Assembly: GCA_024742495.1 (NCBI GenBank)
Contig: JANSYJ010000002.1
Coordinates: 434,001 to 498,000, forward strand
DNA from: Bacteroidota bacterium
GTDB taxonomy: Bacteria > Bacteroidota > Bacteroidia > Flavobacteriales > Schleiferiaceae
Length of the DNA: 64,000 nt
Direction of reading: 5' to 3'
This document shows positions 44,693 through 53,320 of the stretch, in pieces. Numbering within the stretch: position 1 is the stretch's first letter; every line of letters starts with the position of its first letter. Under the pieces are notes generated by a model that was not told where the DNA came from, searched no databases, and was given only the letters and a program-made list of their open reading frames with translations. Position numbers and translations under genes: made by a program.

Positions 44693-45285
44693 TAAACGTA
44701 TATCAATCCTTCAGCCGGATCGCCATAAGTTTTAAAATCACCGCAGTGGAAGGATAAGGCACTCATTAGCGCTAGTAGAGCATCTAGGTGATGCCAGGTT
44801 TTCACTTCTGCGGCATTAAACTCCAAAGGCTTTTTTATGCAGCCATTTACTCTTTTGGTGCATTCCTTCAAAGCGTTTTTATTGGTGCGATAACCGTGCT
44901 TTTTCAGGTCGAAGCGATTGGCCATTAGTTTTGGGTAGGTTTCGCGCACGTCAATGGATTGCTCTTTCATCCAAGCACTAAGGTCCATCGCTCTGGCCGC
45001 TAATCCTCCGAGGAACATTGGCGACATTGCTTGAGTTTCACGGTCTGCAACCCGGAAGTGATAATCCGAAAAGCTTTCCGGGTTTTTATAGACCCCCGGT
45101 AAGCTTAGGGGCGCATCAATAAATACCGTTTCCGGTTTAAAGTGCTCCACCGCATTGCGTATAAACTGGTCCGCGTCTACCTTGGCATCCACGTCCATGA
45201 AAAATATTTTGTTCTCTCGGAAAATAGCAATAACCGTATTTCCCGAAAGTTTACTTCCGTAATCTATTCCGAAAATTATTCCCAT
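44692..45285 (-). CDS. DUF429 protein (predicted RNase H-like fold)
   Basis: A 197-residue protein. The DUF429 family has a predicted RNase H-like fold. Conserved features are visible: GIDYGSKLSG at the N-terminus, FIDAPLSLPG at about 76-85, and the central ARAMDL / ETYPKLMANRF segments, then HHLDALLALMSAL. The acidic residues Asp8 and Asp78 are candidates for metal binding, so nuclease activity is possible but unproven. It starts 3 nt after the SRPBCC gene's stop, and its own stop overlaps the photolyase start by one base. That is a strong indication of one transcript. Confidence 0.75.
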   Translation of the reverse strand: MGIIFGIDYGSKLSGNTVIAIFRENKIFFMDVDAKVDADQFIRNAVEHFKPETVFIDAPLSLPGVYKNPESFSDYHFRVADRETQAMSPMFLGGLAARAMDLSAWMKEQSIDVRETYPKLMANRFDLKKHGYRTNKNALKECTKRVNGCIKKPLEFNAAEVKTWHHLDALLALMSALSFHCGDFKTYGDPAEGLIYV

Positions 45286-45288
45286 CTG

Positions 45289-45735
45289 TTAAAAAAGATC
45301 TTTTACAACTGTTTCTCTGTGTCGAAACATTTTTTCCAATTCTTTCTGTACTAAAAAAGGGTGAAAGGGCTTACTAATTGGGCTTAGTGGAATTTGATAA
45401 TGAAGATCATCAATAATCAGTGTTCCACCATTTTTGCTTTCAAATTGATGCATGTGATGCCAAATTTTAAAGGGCCCTTCCAGCATTTCATCCACAAAAT
45501 ACTCACCTTCCACAACAGCAGTAATCAGGGAAGTCCAATTTAGTCCAATTCCGAAAAGCGGCGCAACCTTATAGCGCAAAATCATCCCCGGATGCATTTC
45601 GCCTTGCGGTGCTTCCACGATTTGCATTTTCATTTCAGACGGCGTTATTTTCAAAAGATTAGCTGGCTTAGAGAAGAAAGCCCAAACTTGGTCCTTTGGA
45701 ACATCGATCCATTGTTCCTTTTTCATGTGGTACAT
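45289..45735 (-). CDS. SRPBCC (START-like) domain protein, first gene of the photolyase operon
   Basis: A 148-residue single-domain protein of the SRPBCC/START-like fold that binds hydrophobic ligands. Characteristic pieces are QWIDVPKDQVWAFFSKPANLLKITP, the central ILRYKVAPLFGIGLNWTSLI, VDEMLEGPFKIWHHMHQF and LIIDDLHYQIPLSPI. A second Met (MKKEQWIDV) three codons downstream is the more usual start. It lies at the head of the photolyase operon. A weak -7 match (CACTTTTG) is 20 nt upstream. The ligand is unknown. Confidence 0.82.
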   Translation of the reverse strand: MYHMKKEQWIDVPKDQVWAFFSKPANLLKITPSEMKMQIVEAPQGEMHPGMILRYKVAPLFGIGLNWTSLITAVVEGEYFVDEMLEGPFKIWHHMHQFESKNGGTLIIDDLHYQIPLSPISKPFHPFLVQKELEKMFRHRETVVKDLF

Positions 45736-45789
45736 AATTAATCAACGCAAAAGTGCCAATCGGGTTCAAAGGCATGCGGGAATTTGTTA

Positions 45790-46528
45790 GAGCTCAGACC
45801 GCTGCGCTGATTGAGCTCAGACCGCTTCGCTCTTAGATATTAGACCTGAGATCAGTCGCTTCGCTCCTTGAGAGAGGGATTGCGTGTTAAAGTAACGAGG
45901 ATTTTACTGTAACTAAATCTTGCCATGACAGCGCAAACCTTGTCACCCCGAGCTCGTCGAGGGGCCGTTGCGCATTAAAATGAGACCGCTGCGCTGTTAG
46001 ATATTAGACCTGAGATCAGTCGCTGCGCTCCTTGAGAGAGGAATTGCGTTTTAGAGTTACAAGAATTACTCTGAAGCTATATTACTTGTAAATAGTAAAT
46101 GGCATCACAACTAAAACACCTAAACCGAATAGTATTGCTTAGGTTTCGACCTTAGGGTGCTGCGCTTTTAAAATGGAAGTAGACGACTAGCTTCTTGGGA
46201 GCTCCGGCGAAACCCATTGATTCCTCTAAACGAAAACGATTAGTTCCTTCCGATACTTTTTTCATGATAAAAAAGTATCCAAAAAATCTAGGAAGCTTAA
46301 AGGCGATTCTCCCTTCGGTCGACCACCGACGTTCCGAGCTTCATGCTATTTCCGCCAGAGGCGGACGCAATTCCGCTCTGCACGCGGTTATCGCTGCAAG
46401 CTTCCCCCTAGCTCCGTAGTAGTAATTCTCTTAATAAGCTATAGTCGAGTTCCAAATAGCCTTTCTCTAACCTAACTCAATACTACTTAGAGCTCAGACC
46501 GCTTCGCCTTTAGATATTAGACCTGATG
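45790..46528. repeat. Dispersed repeat copies (family B, related to the purL array)
   Basis: Three variants of a unit built from AGCTCAGACCGCTTCGCT, TTAGATATTAGACCTGAG and ATCAGTCGCT(T/G)CGCTCCTTG lie at about 45790-45890, 45981-46060 and, truncated, 46489-46528. The 12-mer AGATATTAGACC occurs at 45835-45846, 45999-46010 and 46512-46523 and also once in the purL array 30 kb away. Copies are imperfect and not evenly spaced. Confidence 0.75.
46252..46279. repeat. Perfect 11-bp-stem inverted repeat
   Basis: GATACTTTTTT pairs with AAAAAAGTATC around a six-base loop (CATGAT). It is the most symmetric element of the island. The long T/A runs on both arms mean it could terminate transcription in either direction. 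Confidence 0.7.
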
Positions 46529-46628
46529 GTTCGGCGGGCTCACCATAAGACCAGTCGTAATAATCACTTATAGACTTTGCTCCTTTAATGCTATTCCTTT
46601 CTACAGCCTATGAAAATGCTATATGGAG

Positions 46629-46656
46629 CAAAAAAAAAGACTGGATAAACCAGCCT
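46629..46656 (-). terminator. Rho-independent terminator of the universal stress protein gene
   Basis: AGGCTGG pairs with CCAGTCT (46638-46656, one G-T pair) around a short loop, and a run of nine T follows on the minus strand. Confidence 0.8.
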
Positions 46657-46688
46657 TTCTAAAAAATATAAATTGCAAAGTGGTGATC

Positions 46689-47570
46689 CTAAAATGAATC
46701 CCACATTTGTTCGTATTTAACCGCCTTAGGTGTTACACACATCACCGGAATTTCACTGTGGTAAATAACCGACTGCATCTCATTCCCTAAGAAATAGTCA
46801 GTGATATCGGTTGGACCAGCTTCTTCGGTAATAATAACCAAGTCGCCTTCAGCTTCATAAGCGTGATGTAAAATAGGACGAACAACCCCGCGTCGCTTAG
46901 GGTTCTCGATAATTTTATGCTCACAAGGCACCCCGTGGTCACGGATAAAAGTTTCTACTTGATTAACATGACCGCGCAGTATATTCAACTGACTGTCTTC
47001 TTCTTTTACGGCAACCACCATTACCTTGGCTTTAAATAAGCGGGCATACTCTAAAGTCGGTCCCACCTTTTCTTTACTATGGCGATCCATAAGTAAAGGG
47101 AATACAATGGTGTCTATCTTAGTGATCAGGCGCTCTCCCTTAATTGTAATTACTGGAGGTTGCACCAAAGCAGCGGTGCGATAGGCATTTGAGCCAATAA
47201 AGCGCTTCTTTAAGTTTTGCGGCTTGCCATTGGTTCCCATAATTACCAACTTGGCGTCAATCATGCTGCTTACGCGGGCAATCTCTTCATAAACTACCCC
47301 TTCAGCAACCATGGTTTCCACATTAATATTGTGGTCGGCTTTAAAATTACGGGCAATTTCCTTAAGCTTTTTGCTTACTTCCGCATGTAAGGCATCATTG
47401 TTATTTGATGACGAAAATATTTTGGAGAAAAAGCCTCCTTCCTCAATTACCGAAAGTAGCGTTATGCTCGCGTTTTCAGTAGCTTTGGCGAAAATTGAGG
47501 CTTGGTTTAGTGCGGTCAAAGATTGCTCGGAGAATCCGATCGGCACCAGGATCTTGAATGAATCAGACAT
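46689..47570 (-). CDS. Universal stress protein, two UspA domains
   Basis: A 293-residue cytoplasmic protein made of two UspA folds (about 1-150 and 155-293). The first begins FKILVPIGFSEQSLTALNQASIFAKA and contains the nucleotide-loop-like VIMGTNGKPQNLKKRFIGSNAYRTA; the second contains VFPLLMDRHSKEKVGPTLEYARLFKAK and the region LVIITEEAGPTDITDYFLGNEMQSVIYHS. Tandem forms are common in Bacteroidota. They are induced by stress and may bind ATP, but the specific role here is unknown. It has its own promoter and terminator. Confidence 0.88.
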   Translation of the reverse strand: MSDSFKILVPIGFSEQSLTALNQASIFAKATENASITLLSVIEEGGFFSKIFSSSNNNDALHAEVSKKLKEIARNFKADHNINVETMVAEGVVYEEIARVSSMIDAKLVIMGTNGKPQNLKKRFIGSNAYRTAALVQPPVITIKGERLITKIDTIVFPLLMDRHSKEKVGPTLEYARLFKAKVMVVAVKEEDSQLNILRGHVNQVETFIRDHGVPCEHKIIENPKRRGVVRPILHHAYEAEGDLVIITEEAGPTDITDYFLGNEMQSVIYHSEIPVMCVTPKAVKYEQMWDSF

Positions 47571-47591
47571 AAGAGGAAAGAATTAGTGGTT

Positions 47592-47599
47592 CAAAGTTA
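47592..47599 (-). promoter_or_regulatory. Bacteroidota -7 promoter element for the universal stress protein
   Basis: Minus-strand TAACTTTG matches TAnnTTTG and lies 21 nt before the ATG at 47570. Confidence 0.6.
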
Positions 47600-47623
47600 A
47601 TCTATTAAGCTTATTGCACAATC

Positions 47624-48466
47624 ATGCCAGCATCGGAAATAATTTTAAATGCAGATCACAGTGTTTATCACCTTCATTTGAAAAATGGCGAGGTGCCTCA
47701 AAAGGTAATTACCGTGGGCGACCCCGATCGAATAGATTGGATATTACCTCATTTAGATCATATTGAATTCGACCGTTCTCAAAGGGAGTTTAGAACGGTA
47801 AAGGGACGCCTCGGGGCAGAAGAGATTCTTGTAATTTCCACCGGTATTGGCACCGATAATATTGACATTGTTTTAAATGAACTGCACCTGGCCTATTGCT
47901 GGGATTTACAGCAAAGGAAAAAGCTGAGCCGCAACTTACCTCCATTACAGGTCATTCGCTTAGGAACCAGCGGAACCTTGCGGCCAGAAATCCCGCTTGA
48001 CTCTATTTTAATGTCGGAAGGAGCATTGGGCTTCGACTACCTTATGTACTTCTACCATTGGACCGATTATGAAACTGTAGCTGGCTTAGATGCTTTTCCC
48101 AGGCCATATCGGGTAATGGGATCGGAAAACTTACGCAATCGCTTTCGTCCTATGGCCGATTTCAGTGGAATTACGGTAACCGCTAATGGCTTTTATGGGC
48201 CTCAAGGAAGAAGTTTGCCCTTAGCCGCTAAACAGCCGCAGTGGCTGGAAATATTAGCAGACCATTCTATTGGCTCCTATCCGGTGACTAACTTAGAAAT
48301 GGAAACAGCCGGCATCTATGCACTAGGCCGGCTGTTAAATATGGAATGTTTGTCTTTATCGGCTATACTGGCCAATCGTCGTCAGCAAATCTTTAGTACC
48401 CAAGCTGAGCAAACCGTGAAGCTGATGATTAAAAAGGCCTTAGAAATTTTTAGCGCGCAACATTAA
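47624..48466 (+). CDS. Nucleoside phosphorylase (uridine phosphorylase-like)
   Basis: A 280-residue protein of the PNP/UDP phosphorylase family, which cleaves nucleosides with phosphate in the salvage pathway. Characteristic pieces are [17 protein letters not shown] (phosphate-binding start), [39 protein letters not shown] and the nucleoside-binding [17 protein letters not shown]. The ExE-type M-E-T segment supports a uridine or broad nucleoside specificity, but I cannot settle it. It is convergent with rny and overlaps its 3' end by 17 nt. Confidence 0.88.
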   Translation: MPASEIILNADHSVYHLHLKNGEVPQKVITVGDPDRIDWILPHLDHIEFDRSQREFRTVKGRLGAEEILVISTGIGTDNIDIVLNELHLAYCWDLQQRKKLSRNLPPLQVIRLGTSGTLRPEIPLDSILMSEGALGFDYLMYFYHWTDYETVAGLDAFPRPYRVMGSENLRNRFRPMADFSGITVTANGFYGPQGRSLPLAAKQPQWLEILADHSIGSYPVTNLEMETAGIYALGRLLNMECLSLSAILANRRQQIFSTQAEQTVKLMIKKALEIFSAQH

Positions 48467-49988
48467 CTGCTCTCGTTTCGCGAATCACAGTAATTTTTAC
48501 CTGACCAGGATAGGTCATTTCATTCTGTATCTTCTGGCTAATATCATAACTGATTTTTGCAGCATCGGCATCGTTTACCTTGTCGCAATCAACTATAACC
48601 CGTAGCTCACGACCAGCCTGAACCGCATAAGCCTGTGTTACCCCATTTTGTGAAAGCGCTAATTGCTCCAGGTCTTTTAACCTTTGCATATAGCTTTCCG
48701 CGATTTGGCGACGTGCCCCAGGACGAGCCCCAGAAATACCATCGCAAACCTGAATGATTGGCGATATTAAACTGGTCATTTCAATTTCATCGTGGTGGGC
48801 ACCAATGGCATTACACACTTCCGGCTTTTCACCGTATTTCTCGGCCATCTTCATGCCCAAAATAGCATGCGGTAGTTCACTTTCTTCCGAAGGTACTTTA
48901 CCTATATCATGCAGTAAACCTGCTCTTTTTGCAATTTTTGGATTTAAACCTAGCTCCGAAGCCATAATACCACATAGGTTGGCCACTTCTCGCGAGTGTT
49001 GTAAAAGGTTTTGGCCATAAGAAGAACGATATTTCATTCGTCCTACCATACGCACTAACTCCGGGTTTAATCCGTGAATACCTAAATCGATGGTGGTTCT
49101 TTTCCCTACTTCAAAGATCTCCTCTTCAATTTGCTTGCGGGTTTTCTGACAAACCTCTTCAATACGCGCTGGGTGAATACGACCATCCGATACTAATTTG
49201 TGTAAGGATAATCTAGCAATCTCGCGACGCACGGGATCAAAGCAGCTAAGTATAATCGCTTCTGGTGTGTCGTCAACAATAATCTCTACTCCCGTTGCCG
49301 CTTCTAGGGCGCGGATATTGCGACCTTCACGTCCAATGATACGACCTTTAACATCGTCGTTTTCAATATTAAATACCGAAACGGAGTTTTCTACGGCTTG
49401 CTCCGTAGCCACTCTTTGAATGGTTTGGATTACCACTTTGCGGGCTTCGCGAGCCGCCGAAAGCTGTGCTTCCTCCATGGTGGTTTGAATAAAGGCCGCC
49501 GCATCTGTTTTAGCTTCCTCTTTTAAGGCTTCTAAAAGTTGATTTTTAGCATCCTCAGGGCTTAAGCCTGAAATTACCTCCAACTGCTCCACCTGCTTGC
49601 GATGCATTTTTTCCAATTCCTTGCTTTTCGCATCATTGGCTTCCAGCTTTTTGGTGAGCTCTTCTCTTAGGCGCTGGTTCTCCTTGTATTCCTTTTTATT
49701 TTTTTCGGCATGTTCCCTTCCGCGCTGTTCTTTTTCCTTCACATTATTAAAGCGATCGGTGAGCTTTTGCTCTCTTTTATTGATCACTTTTTCATGTTCC
49801 GCTTTTAACTCGAGGAACTTCTCTTTGGCTTGAAGAATTTTTTCCTTTTTGATGGCTTCAGCTTCTTTCTGGGCTTCGGCCATTAGGTGTTTGTGTTTCT
49901 TTTTTAAAACGGTAGCATTTAAAATAAAGGCTAAGCCGATACCTGCTACAAGGGCGACAAGCGCCGCAATAATTGTTGTTGTTTCCAT
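48450..49988 (-). CDS. rny: Ribonuclease Y
   Basis: A 512-residue membrane-anchored endoribonuclease that starts mRNA decay. An N-terminal membrane helix (about 5-25, [18 protein letters not shown]) is followed by a long coiled coil (about 30-190, rich in Lys/Glu) that tethers the enzyme. A KH domain (about 200-270) has [21 protein letters not shown], which binds single-stranded RNA. The HD domain (about 335-430) has [23 protein letters not shown] and [11 protein letters not shown] metal-binding residues. The layout is complete and of normal length. It lies downstream of zapA and the candidate 6S RNA, and is convergent with the phosphorylase gene. Confidence 0.96.
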   Translation of the reverse strand: METTTIIAALVALVAGIGLAFILNATVLKKKHKHLMAEAQKEAEAIKKEKILQAKEKFLELKAEHEKVINKREQKLTDRFNNVKEKEQRGREHAEKNKKEYKENQRLREELTKKLEANDAKSKELEKMHRKQVEQLEVISGLSPEDAKNQLLEALKEEAKTDAAAFIQTTMEEAQLSAAREARKVVIQTIQRVATEQAVENSVSVFNIENDDVKGRIIGREGRNIRALEAATGVEIIVDDTPEAIILSCFDPVRREIARLSLHKLVSDGRIHPARIEEVCQKTRKQIEEEIFEVGKRTTIDLGIHGLNPELVRMVGRMKYRSSYGQNLLQHSREVANLCGIMASELGLNPKIAKRAGLLHDIGKVPSEESELPHAILGMKMAEKYGEKPEVCNAIGAHHDEIEMTSLISPIIQVCDGISGARPGARRQIAESYMQRLKDLEQLALSQNGVTQAYAVQAGRELRVIVDCDKVNDADAAKISYDISQKIQNEMTYPGQVKITVIRETRAVNVAR

Positions 49989-50011
49989 TTATAAATTCAG
50001 TTCATAAAAAA

Positions 50012-50171
50012 CCCGCACCCTTTTCGTGTTTCGTCTAAACTCCGTTTAGACAGGTTCGGAGCCCACCGGCTAATTTCGACCTTCCACTCTAAGGAGGCTT
50101 GATCTAGAAAAACCGAGCTAAACTCCTATTGAATTAGTGTTGAGTTTAGCAAATACAGGAAAGGATGCGGG
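50012..50171 (-). ncRNA. ssrS: Candidate 6S RNA (Flavo-1 type)
   Basis: A 160-nt structured segment between zapA and rny, read on the minus strand. Its ends pair: 5' CCCGCATCCTTT with 3' AAAAGGGTGCGGG (one mismatch), followed by six T as terminator. Between them lie two hairpins, CTAAACTC/GAGTTTAG and GTCTAAAC/GTTTAGAC, and a largely unpaired middle, as expected for a 6S-type central bubble. 6S RNA next to zapA is also the arrangement in Proteobacteria, and Flavobacteria carry a 6S-like RNA described as Flavo-1. A near-consensus -7 element (TATTTTTC) lies just upstream of the 5' end. 6S RNA binds RNA polymerase and mimics a promoter. The identification is by structure and location, not by a covariance search. 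Confidence 0.7.
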
Positions 50172-50194
50172 AAAAATAGTTAAAGAACGTTGCC

Positions 50195-50485
50195 TTAGTT
50201 CATTGCTTGCTGAATCTTTTCCGAGAGGCGATCTAAATGTGAGGCTACTTCATCTCCATTGACCAGGTTATTACCTTGGATTTTCTCGAGCCTGGAAGCA
50301 AGCTGCAAAGCGCACATGGCAAGTAAATCTTGCTTATCGCGCACCGCATAGCCATCCTCATACTTTTGGAGAATGGCCTCGATACTTTTTGCCGCCTTGC
50401 GAATATTTTCCTCTTCATCACGACGAATGGTTAAAGGATATACGCGGTCGGCAAGGGAGATTTTTATTTTCAGTAAATCTGACAT
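50195..50485 (-). CDS. zapA: Cell division protein ZapA
   Basis: A 96-residue ZapA, which crosslinks FtsZ filaments at the division site. The family start is clear (LLKIKISLADRVYPLTIRRDEEENIRKAAKSIEAIL), followed by the helical dimerisation region with DLLAMCALQLASRLEKIQGNN. It follows the coiled-coil gene by 18 nt and precedes the candidate 6S RNA, so the order is coiled-coil partner, zapA, 6S RNA, rny. Confidence 0.93.
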   Translation of the reverse strand: MSDLLKIKISLADRVYPLTIRRDEEENIRKAAKSIEAILQKYEDGYAVRDKQDLLAMCALQLASRLEKIQGNNLVNGDEVASHLDRLSEKIQQAMN

Positions 50486-50503
50486 TTCAACTTTCTCAGG
50501 GAA

Positions 50504-50794
50504 TTATTCATTCAGCATCGCAATGCAGCGATCTATTTCCCGCATTAAGGAACCTAATTTGGCTTTTGCGGCCTTGGCTTCTTCCGGGTCACCGGCAAGT
50601 CCTCGAGCTAAACGCATCCGTTCTAATTGCAGTTCCAATTTTTGGAAATCCTCCGAGCGCGATTGCAAATTGGCCTCTAAACTTGATCGCTCCGCTTTGA
50701 GTTGCTCATTTTCTTTTTGCAACACGATGTGATCACTGATCATTCGATGGACTAAATTTTCTAAGTCCCTAATCTTGGCTTCTATTGCTTTCAT
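50504..50794 (-). CDS. Coiled-coil protein (ZapB-like)
   Basis: A 96-residue cytoplasmic protein that is almost entirely a coiled coil: IEAKIRDLENLVHRMISDHIVLQKENEQLKAERSSLEANLQS... followed by a short helical end. Size and position directly before zapA suggest a division-associated partner similar to ZapB, but sequence alone does not prove this. Start chosen at ATG 50792-50794; the longer frame starts with TTG. A TAACTTTG element lies 22 nt upstream. Confidence 0.75.
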   Translation of the reverse strand: MKAIEAKIRDLENLVHRMISDHIVLQKENEQLKAERSSLEANLQSRSEDFQKLELQLERMRLARGLAGDPEEAKAAKAKLGSLMREIDRCIAMLNE

Positions 50795-50816
50795 GCTTCG
50801 GAAAAACTCCAATTGC

Positions 50817-50824
50817 CAAAGTTA
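50817..50824 (-). promoter_or_regulatory. Bacteroidota -7 promoter element for the coiled-coil/zapA operon
   Basis: Minus-strand TAACTTTG matches TAnnTTTG and lies 22 nt before the coiled-coil gene's ATG. Confidence 0.6.
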
Positions 50825-50896
50825 GCAAGCCCAATCGGGATTGCAAACTCCTTTTTAAGACTCTCTAAAATCAATTAAGGACCGTATTTTTACCGC

Positions 50897-52645
50897 ATGA
50901 AACAGGCTTGGAAATTCCCCTTTCTTATACTCACGCTACTTTTTAGCCTCAGCCCCAGCTTTGGACAAAAGCAGTATCCTCAAAATTATTTTAAATCACC
51001 ACTTAATATTAAGCTCTATTCTTCGGGAACTTTCGGCGAATTAAGGTCCAATCATTTTCACTCGGGATTGGATCTAAAAACCCAAGGTCGAATAGGTTTA
51101 GCAGTTTTAGCAGCAGCCGAAGGTACCGTGGTACGCATTAAGGTTTCGCCCTATGGTTTTGGTAAAGCCCTTTACCTTCGTCATCCCAATGGCTATACCA
51201 CGGTTTATGCGCATTTAAATGAGTTTGCTCCCGAGATTGAGGCCTATGTGATTTCTGAAATGAAGCGCAGCCAAAAGAATGAAGTCAACCTGTTCCCTCC
51301 GGCTGCTAAGTTTAGTTTTAAGCAGGGAGAAGAAATCGCGAAAAGCGGCAATAGCGGCGGTAGTGGTGGCCCACATTTGCATTTCGAAATTCGCGATACA
51401 CGAAGCGAGAAGATTATAAATCCACTGCTTTTTGGTTTGGAAGTGGATGATCATCTGCCACCGGAAATTGGTCCTTTACAGCTGTATTTTTTTAAAGATG
51501 GACAGCCAACAGGGCAAAAGGAGTACAGTCTTTTAAACCAAGGAGAGGGCAATTATGTGCTTAGCGGGAATGGGATCGTTGAAGGAAGTCACGAATTGTC
51601 CTTTGGTTTGTATGCCATCGATAAACAAGACAAAACGAAGAACCGCAATGGCATCTATAAATTAGAGCTTTTTGTAGCCGATAAATTGGTGCACAGTTTT
51701 GCGGTAGAAACATTTGCCTTTGCCGAATCAAGATACATCAACGCACATATCGATTATGGTTTAAAGGCCTGCTGTCGCAGAACCTCACATCGTCTCTATA
51801 TGGAGCCTGGTAATCGCTTAAGTACTTATGCCAATAAGGCAAGGGCCGGCCATTTGAGCTTTTCAAAAGATACCGTAATCCCGCTTCGAATAGTGGCCAG
51901 TGATGCCGCAGGAAATAAGAGTCGATTAGCATTTGATCTTCATTATACCTATAAAGCCCAAAAAGCCATCCAAGAATTAGCGCCATCAGATGTTTCCGCT
52001 AAAGCCCAGTTCGAGAATATCCGTTTTCAGCAAGCCGAAGTGCTGCATGGCCCCCAATACGAGTTGGGTTTTAAAAGCAATAGTTTTTACCGCGATTACC
52101 AGATTGAGATAAAACAAGAAAAACAGACTGGACTCTATAGCGATCTGTTTAGCTTCGGAGATCGTTCCATTCCGGTCCATCTGTATTATGATCTTAAGCT
52201 TAGAGTTAATCAATTGCCCAAAGGAGTTGATCCCTCGAAGCTATTTATCGCCAGCTTTAGAGATGGGAAGTACGACGATTATGAAGGTGGTTATTATCAA
52301 GACGGTTGGGTGCGCACCCGAACGCGTCAGCTGGGGCAATTTGCCATCATGGAAGATCATACCGCGCCGAGCATAAAGGCCAAAAACTTTAGCAATCAAA
52401 GTCGCCTAAAACAGAATAGCACCTTGATAGTTGACATTCGCGACGACCTTAGCGGTATTGAGCAGTACAATGTTTGGGTTGATGAAACTTGGGTTCCGGC
52501 CTATTACGATGCTAAAACAAAACGTCTTTTAATTAAGATGAAATACTGGCCCGCCGCAAAGGGTTCTAAACAAGTGTTAAAATTGCGGGTTGAAGACGAT
52601 AGAAAGAATCAAAGAGAAGAAATTTGGGAACTCTTTATTTCCTAG
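50897..52645 (+). CDS. M23 (LytM-type) metallopeptidase, exported
   Basis: A 582-residue periplasmic endopeptidase that probably cuts peptidoglycan peptide crosslinks. A signal peptide ends near SFGQ (about 24). The M23 domain (about 35-175) holds the zinc ligands His55 and Asp59 (NHFHSGLDLKT) and the HxH motif His160/His162 (GPHLHFEIRD), with His106 in TTVYAHLNEF. A long C-terminal region (about 190-582) has Ig-like/beta-sandwich character, including TAPSIKAKNFSNQSRLKQNSTLIVDIRDDLSGI. The ATG lies 4 nt after TATTTTTA, a near-consensus -7 element. The downstream regulatory-domain and receptor genes follow at 31 nt and 5 nt and probably form one operon. Confidence 0.9.
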   Translation: MKQAWKFPFLILTLLFSLSPSFGQKQYPQNYFKSPLNIKLYSSGTFGELRSNHFHSGLDLKTQGRIGLAVLAAAEGTVVRIKVSPYGFGKALYLRHPNGYTTVYAHLNEFAPEIEAYVISEMKRSQKNEVNLFPPAAKFSFKQGEEIAKSGNSGGSGGPHLHFEIRDTRSEKIINPLLFGLEVDDHLPPEIGPLQLYFFKDGQPTGQKEYSLLNQGEGNYVLSGNGIVEGSHELSFGLYAIDKQDKTKNRNGIYKLELFVADKLVHSFAVETFAFAESRYINAHIDYGLKACCRRTSHRLYMEPGNRLSTYANKARAGHLSFSKDTVIPLRIVASDAAGNKSRLAFDLHYTYKAQKAIQELAPSDVSAKAQFENIRFQQAEVLHGPQYELGFKSNSFYRDYQIEIKQEKQTGLYSDLFSFGDRSIPVHLYYDLKLRVNQLPKGVDPSKLFIASFRDGKYDDYEGGYYQDGWVRTRTRQLGQFAIMEDHTAPSIKAKNFSNQSRLKQNSTLIVDIRDDLSGIEQYNVWVDETWVPAYYDAKTKRLLIKMKYWPAAKGSKQVLKLRVEDDRKNQREEIWELFIS

Positions 52646-52676
52646 ATGCTATTTTCGCCAAAAGGACGTTTCGCTT

Positions 52677-53315
52677 ATGATGCGCAGCATATTAATAATT
52701 TTCATCACCCTAAGTCTCGGCTTTAAGGTGCAAGGGCAGGAAAGTAAGCCCGTGCAAATCAGTGGTTTGGTTTTGAGTGGTGATAGCATTCCCCGTCCAA
52801 TTCCCTTTGCTCACGTGTACATTGCAAATGGTAATAGCGGGACAATGACCGATAAGGATGGTTTCTTCTCCTTGGCCGCCAAGGTTGGCGATAGCTTAAG
52901 ATTTTCCTGTATAGGCTTTAGCCTAGAAGAATTGTTTGTTCCAGATACCCTTTCTCAAAAAGGCTATTTAGCACGGATAATGATGGAAAGAGATACCACT
53001 CTTTTAGAGGAAGTAACCCTATATCCTTGGCCTCGCCCGGAGCATTTTAAAGAAGCCTTTATGGCTACCAATATTCCCACGACCAAAAATGATATTGCCA
53101 TGCGAAATTTGGCGATTCAGGCCTTACAAGATCGGGCGGCAGCCATGAATCTCGATCCCGAAGAAGCCAAGGACCTCGCCATTATGATGCAAAACCAAAG
53201 TATTTATGACTATGGGCGCTATCAGCCTTTTGCGAACGGAGGAACCGCTATTTTAGGGGCTCTAACCAATCCCTTCGCTTGGCAAGAACTTTTTCAATCT
53301 TTCAAGAAAAAATAG
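52677..53315 (+). CDS. Exported carboxypeptidase-like regulatory-domain protein
   Basis: A 212-residue exported protein. The start is the ATG (52677) that opens the signal peptide MMRSILIIFITLSLGFKVQGQ; the longer frame overlaps the peptidase gene. The mature part is one carboxypeptidase D regulatory-like domain (VQISGLVLSGDSIPRPIPFAHVYI...TDKDGFFSLAAKVGDSLRFSCIGF, about 27-105). A helical C-terminus of unknown function follows. Such domains usually sit at the N-terminus of TonB-dependent receptors; here it is free-standing, directly upstream of a receptor gene, 5 nt apart. It may assist the receptor or the peptidase. Confidence 0.82.
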   Translation: MMRSILIIFITLSLGFKVQGQESKPVQISGLVLSGDSIPRPIPFAHVYIANGNSGTMTDKDGFFSLAAKVGDSLRFSCIGFSLEELFVPDTLSQKGYLARIMMERDTTLLEEVTLYPWPRPEHFKEAFMATNIPTTKNDIAMRNLAIQALQDRAAAMNLDPEEAKDLAIMMQNQSIYDYGRYQPFANGGTAILGALTNPFAWQELFQSFKKK

Positions 53316-53320
53316 GCTTA

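Larger units (their letters stand above)
45736..46628. other. Gene-free repeat island
   Basis: About 890 bp without a gene. It holds repeat family B copies (45790-46528), a CACCCCGAGCTCGTCGAGGGG-like dispersed motif (45942-45964), and the long hairpin at 46252-46279. A plus-strand frame at 46195-46419 looks like non-coding repeat sequence and is not called. Confidence 0.6.

Noticed and set aside
46195-46419. Plus-strand frame of 74 codons in the repeat island
   Set aside because: It spans the 46252-46279 hairpin and repeat sequence, has no homology and no promoter.
50373-50732. Plus-strand frames opposite zapA and the coiled-coil gene
   Set aside because: Antisense to strongly recognised minus-strand genes.
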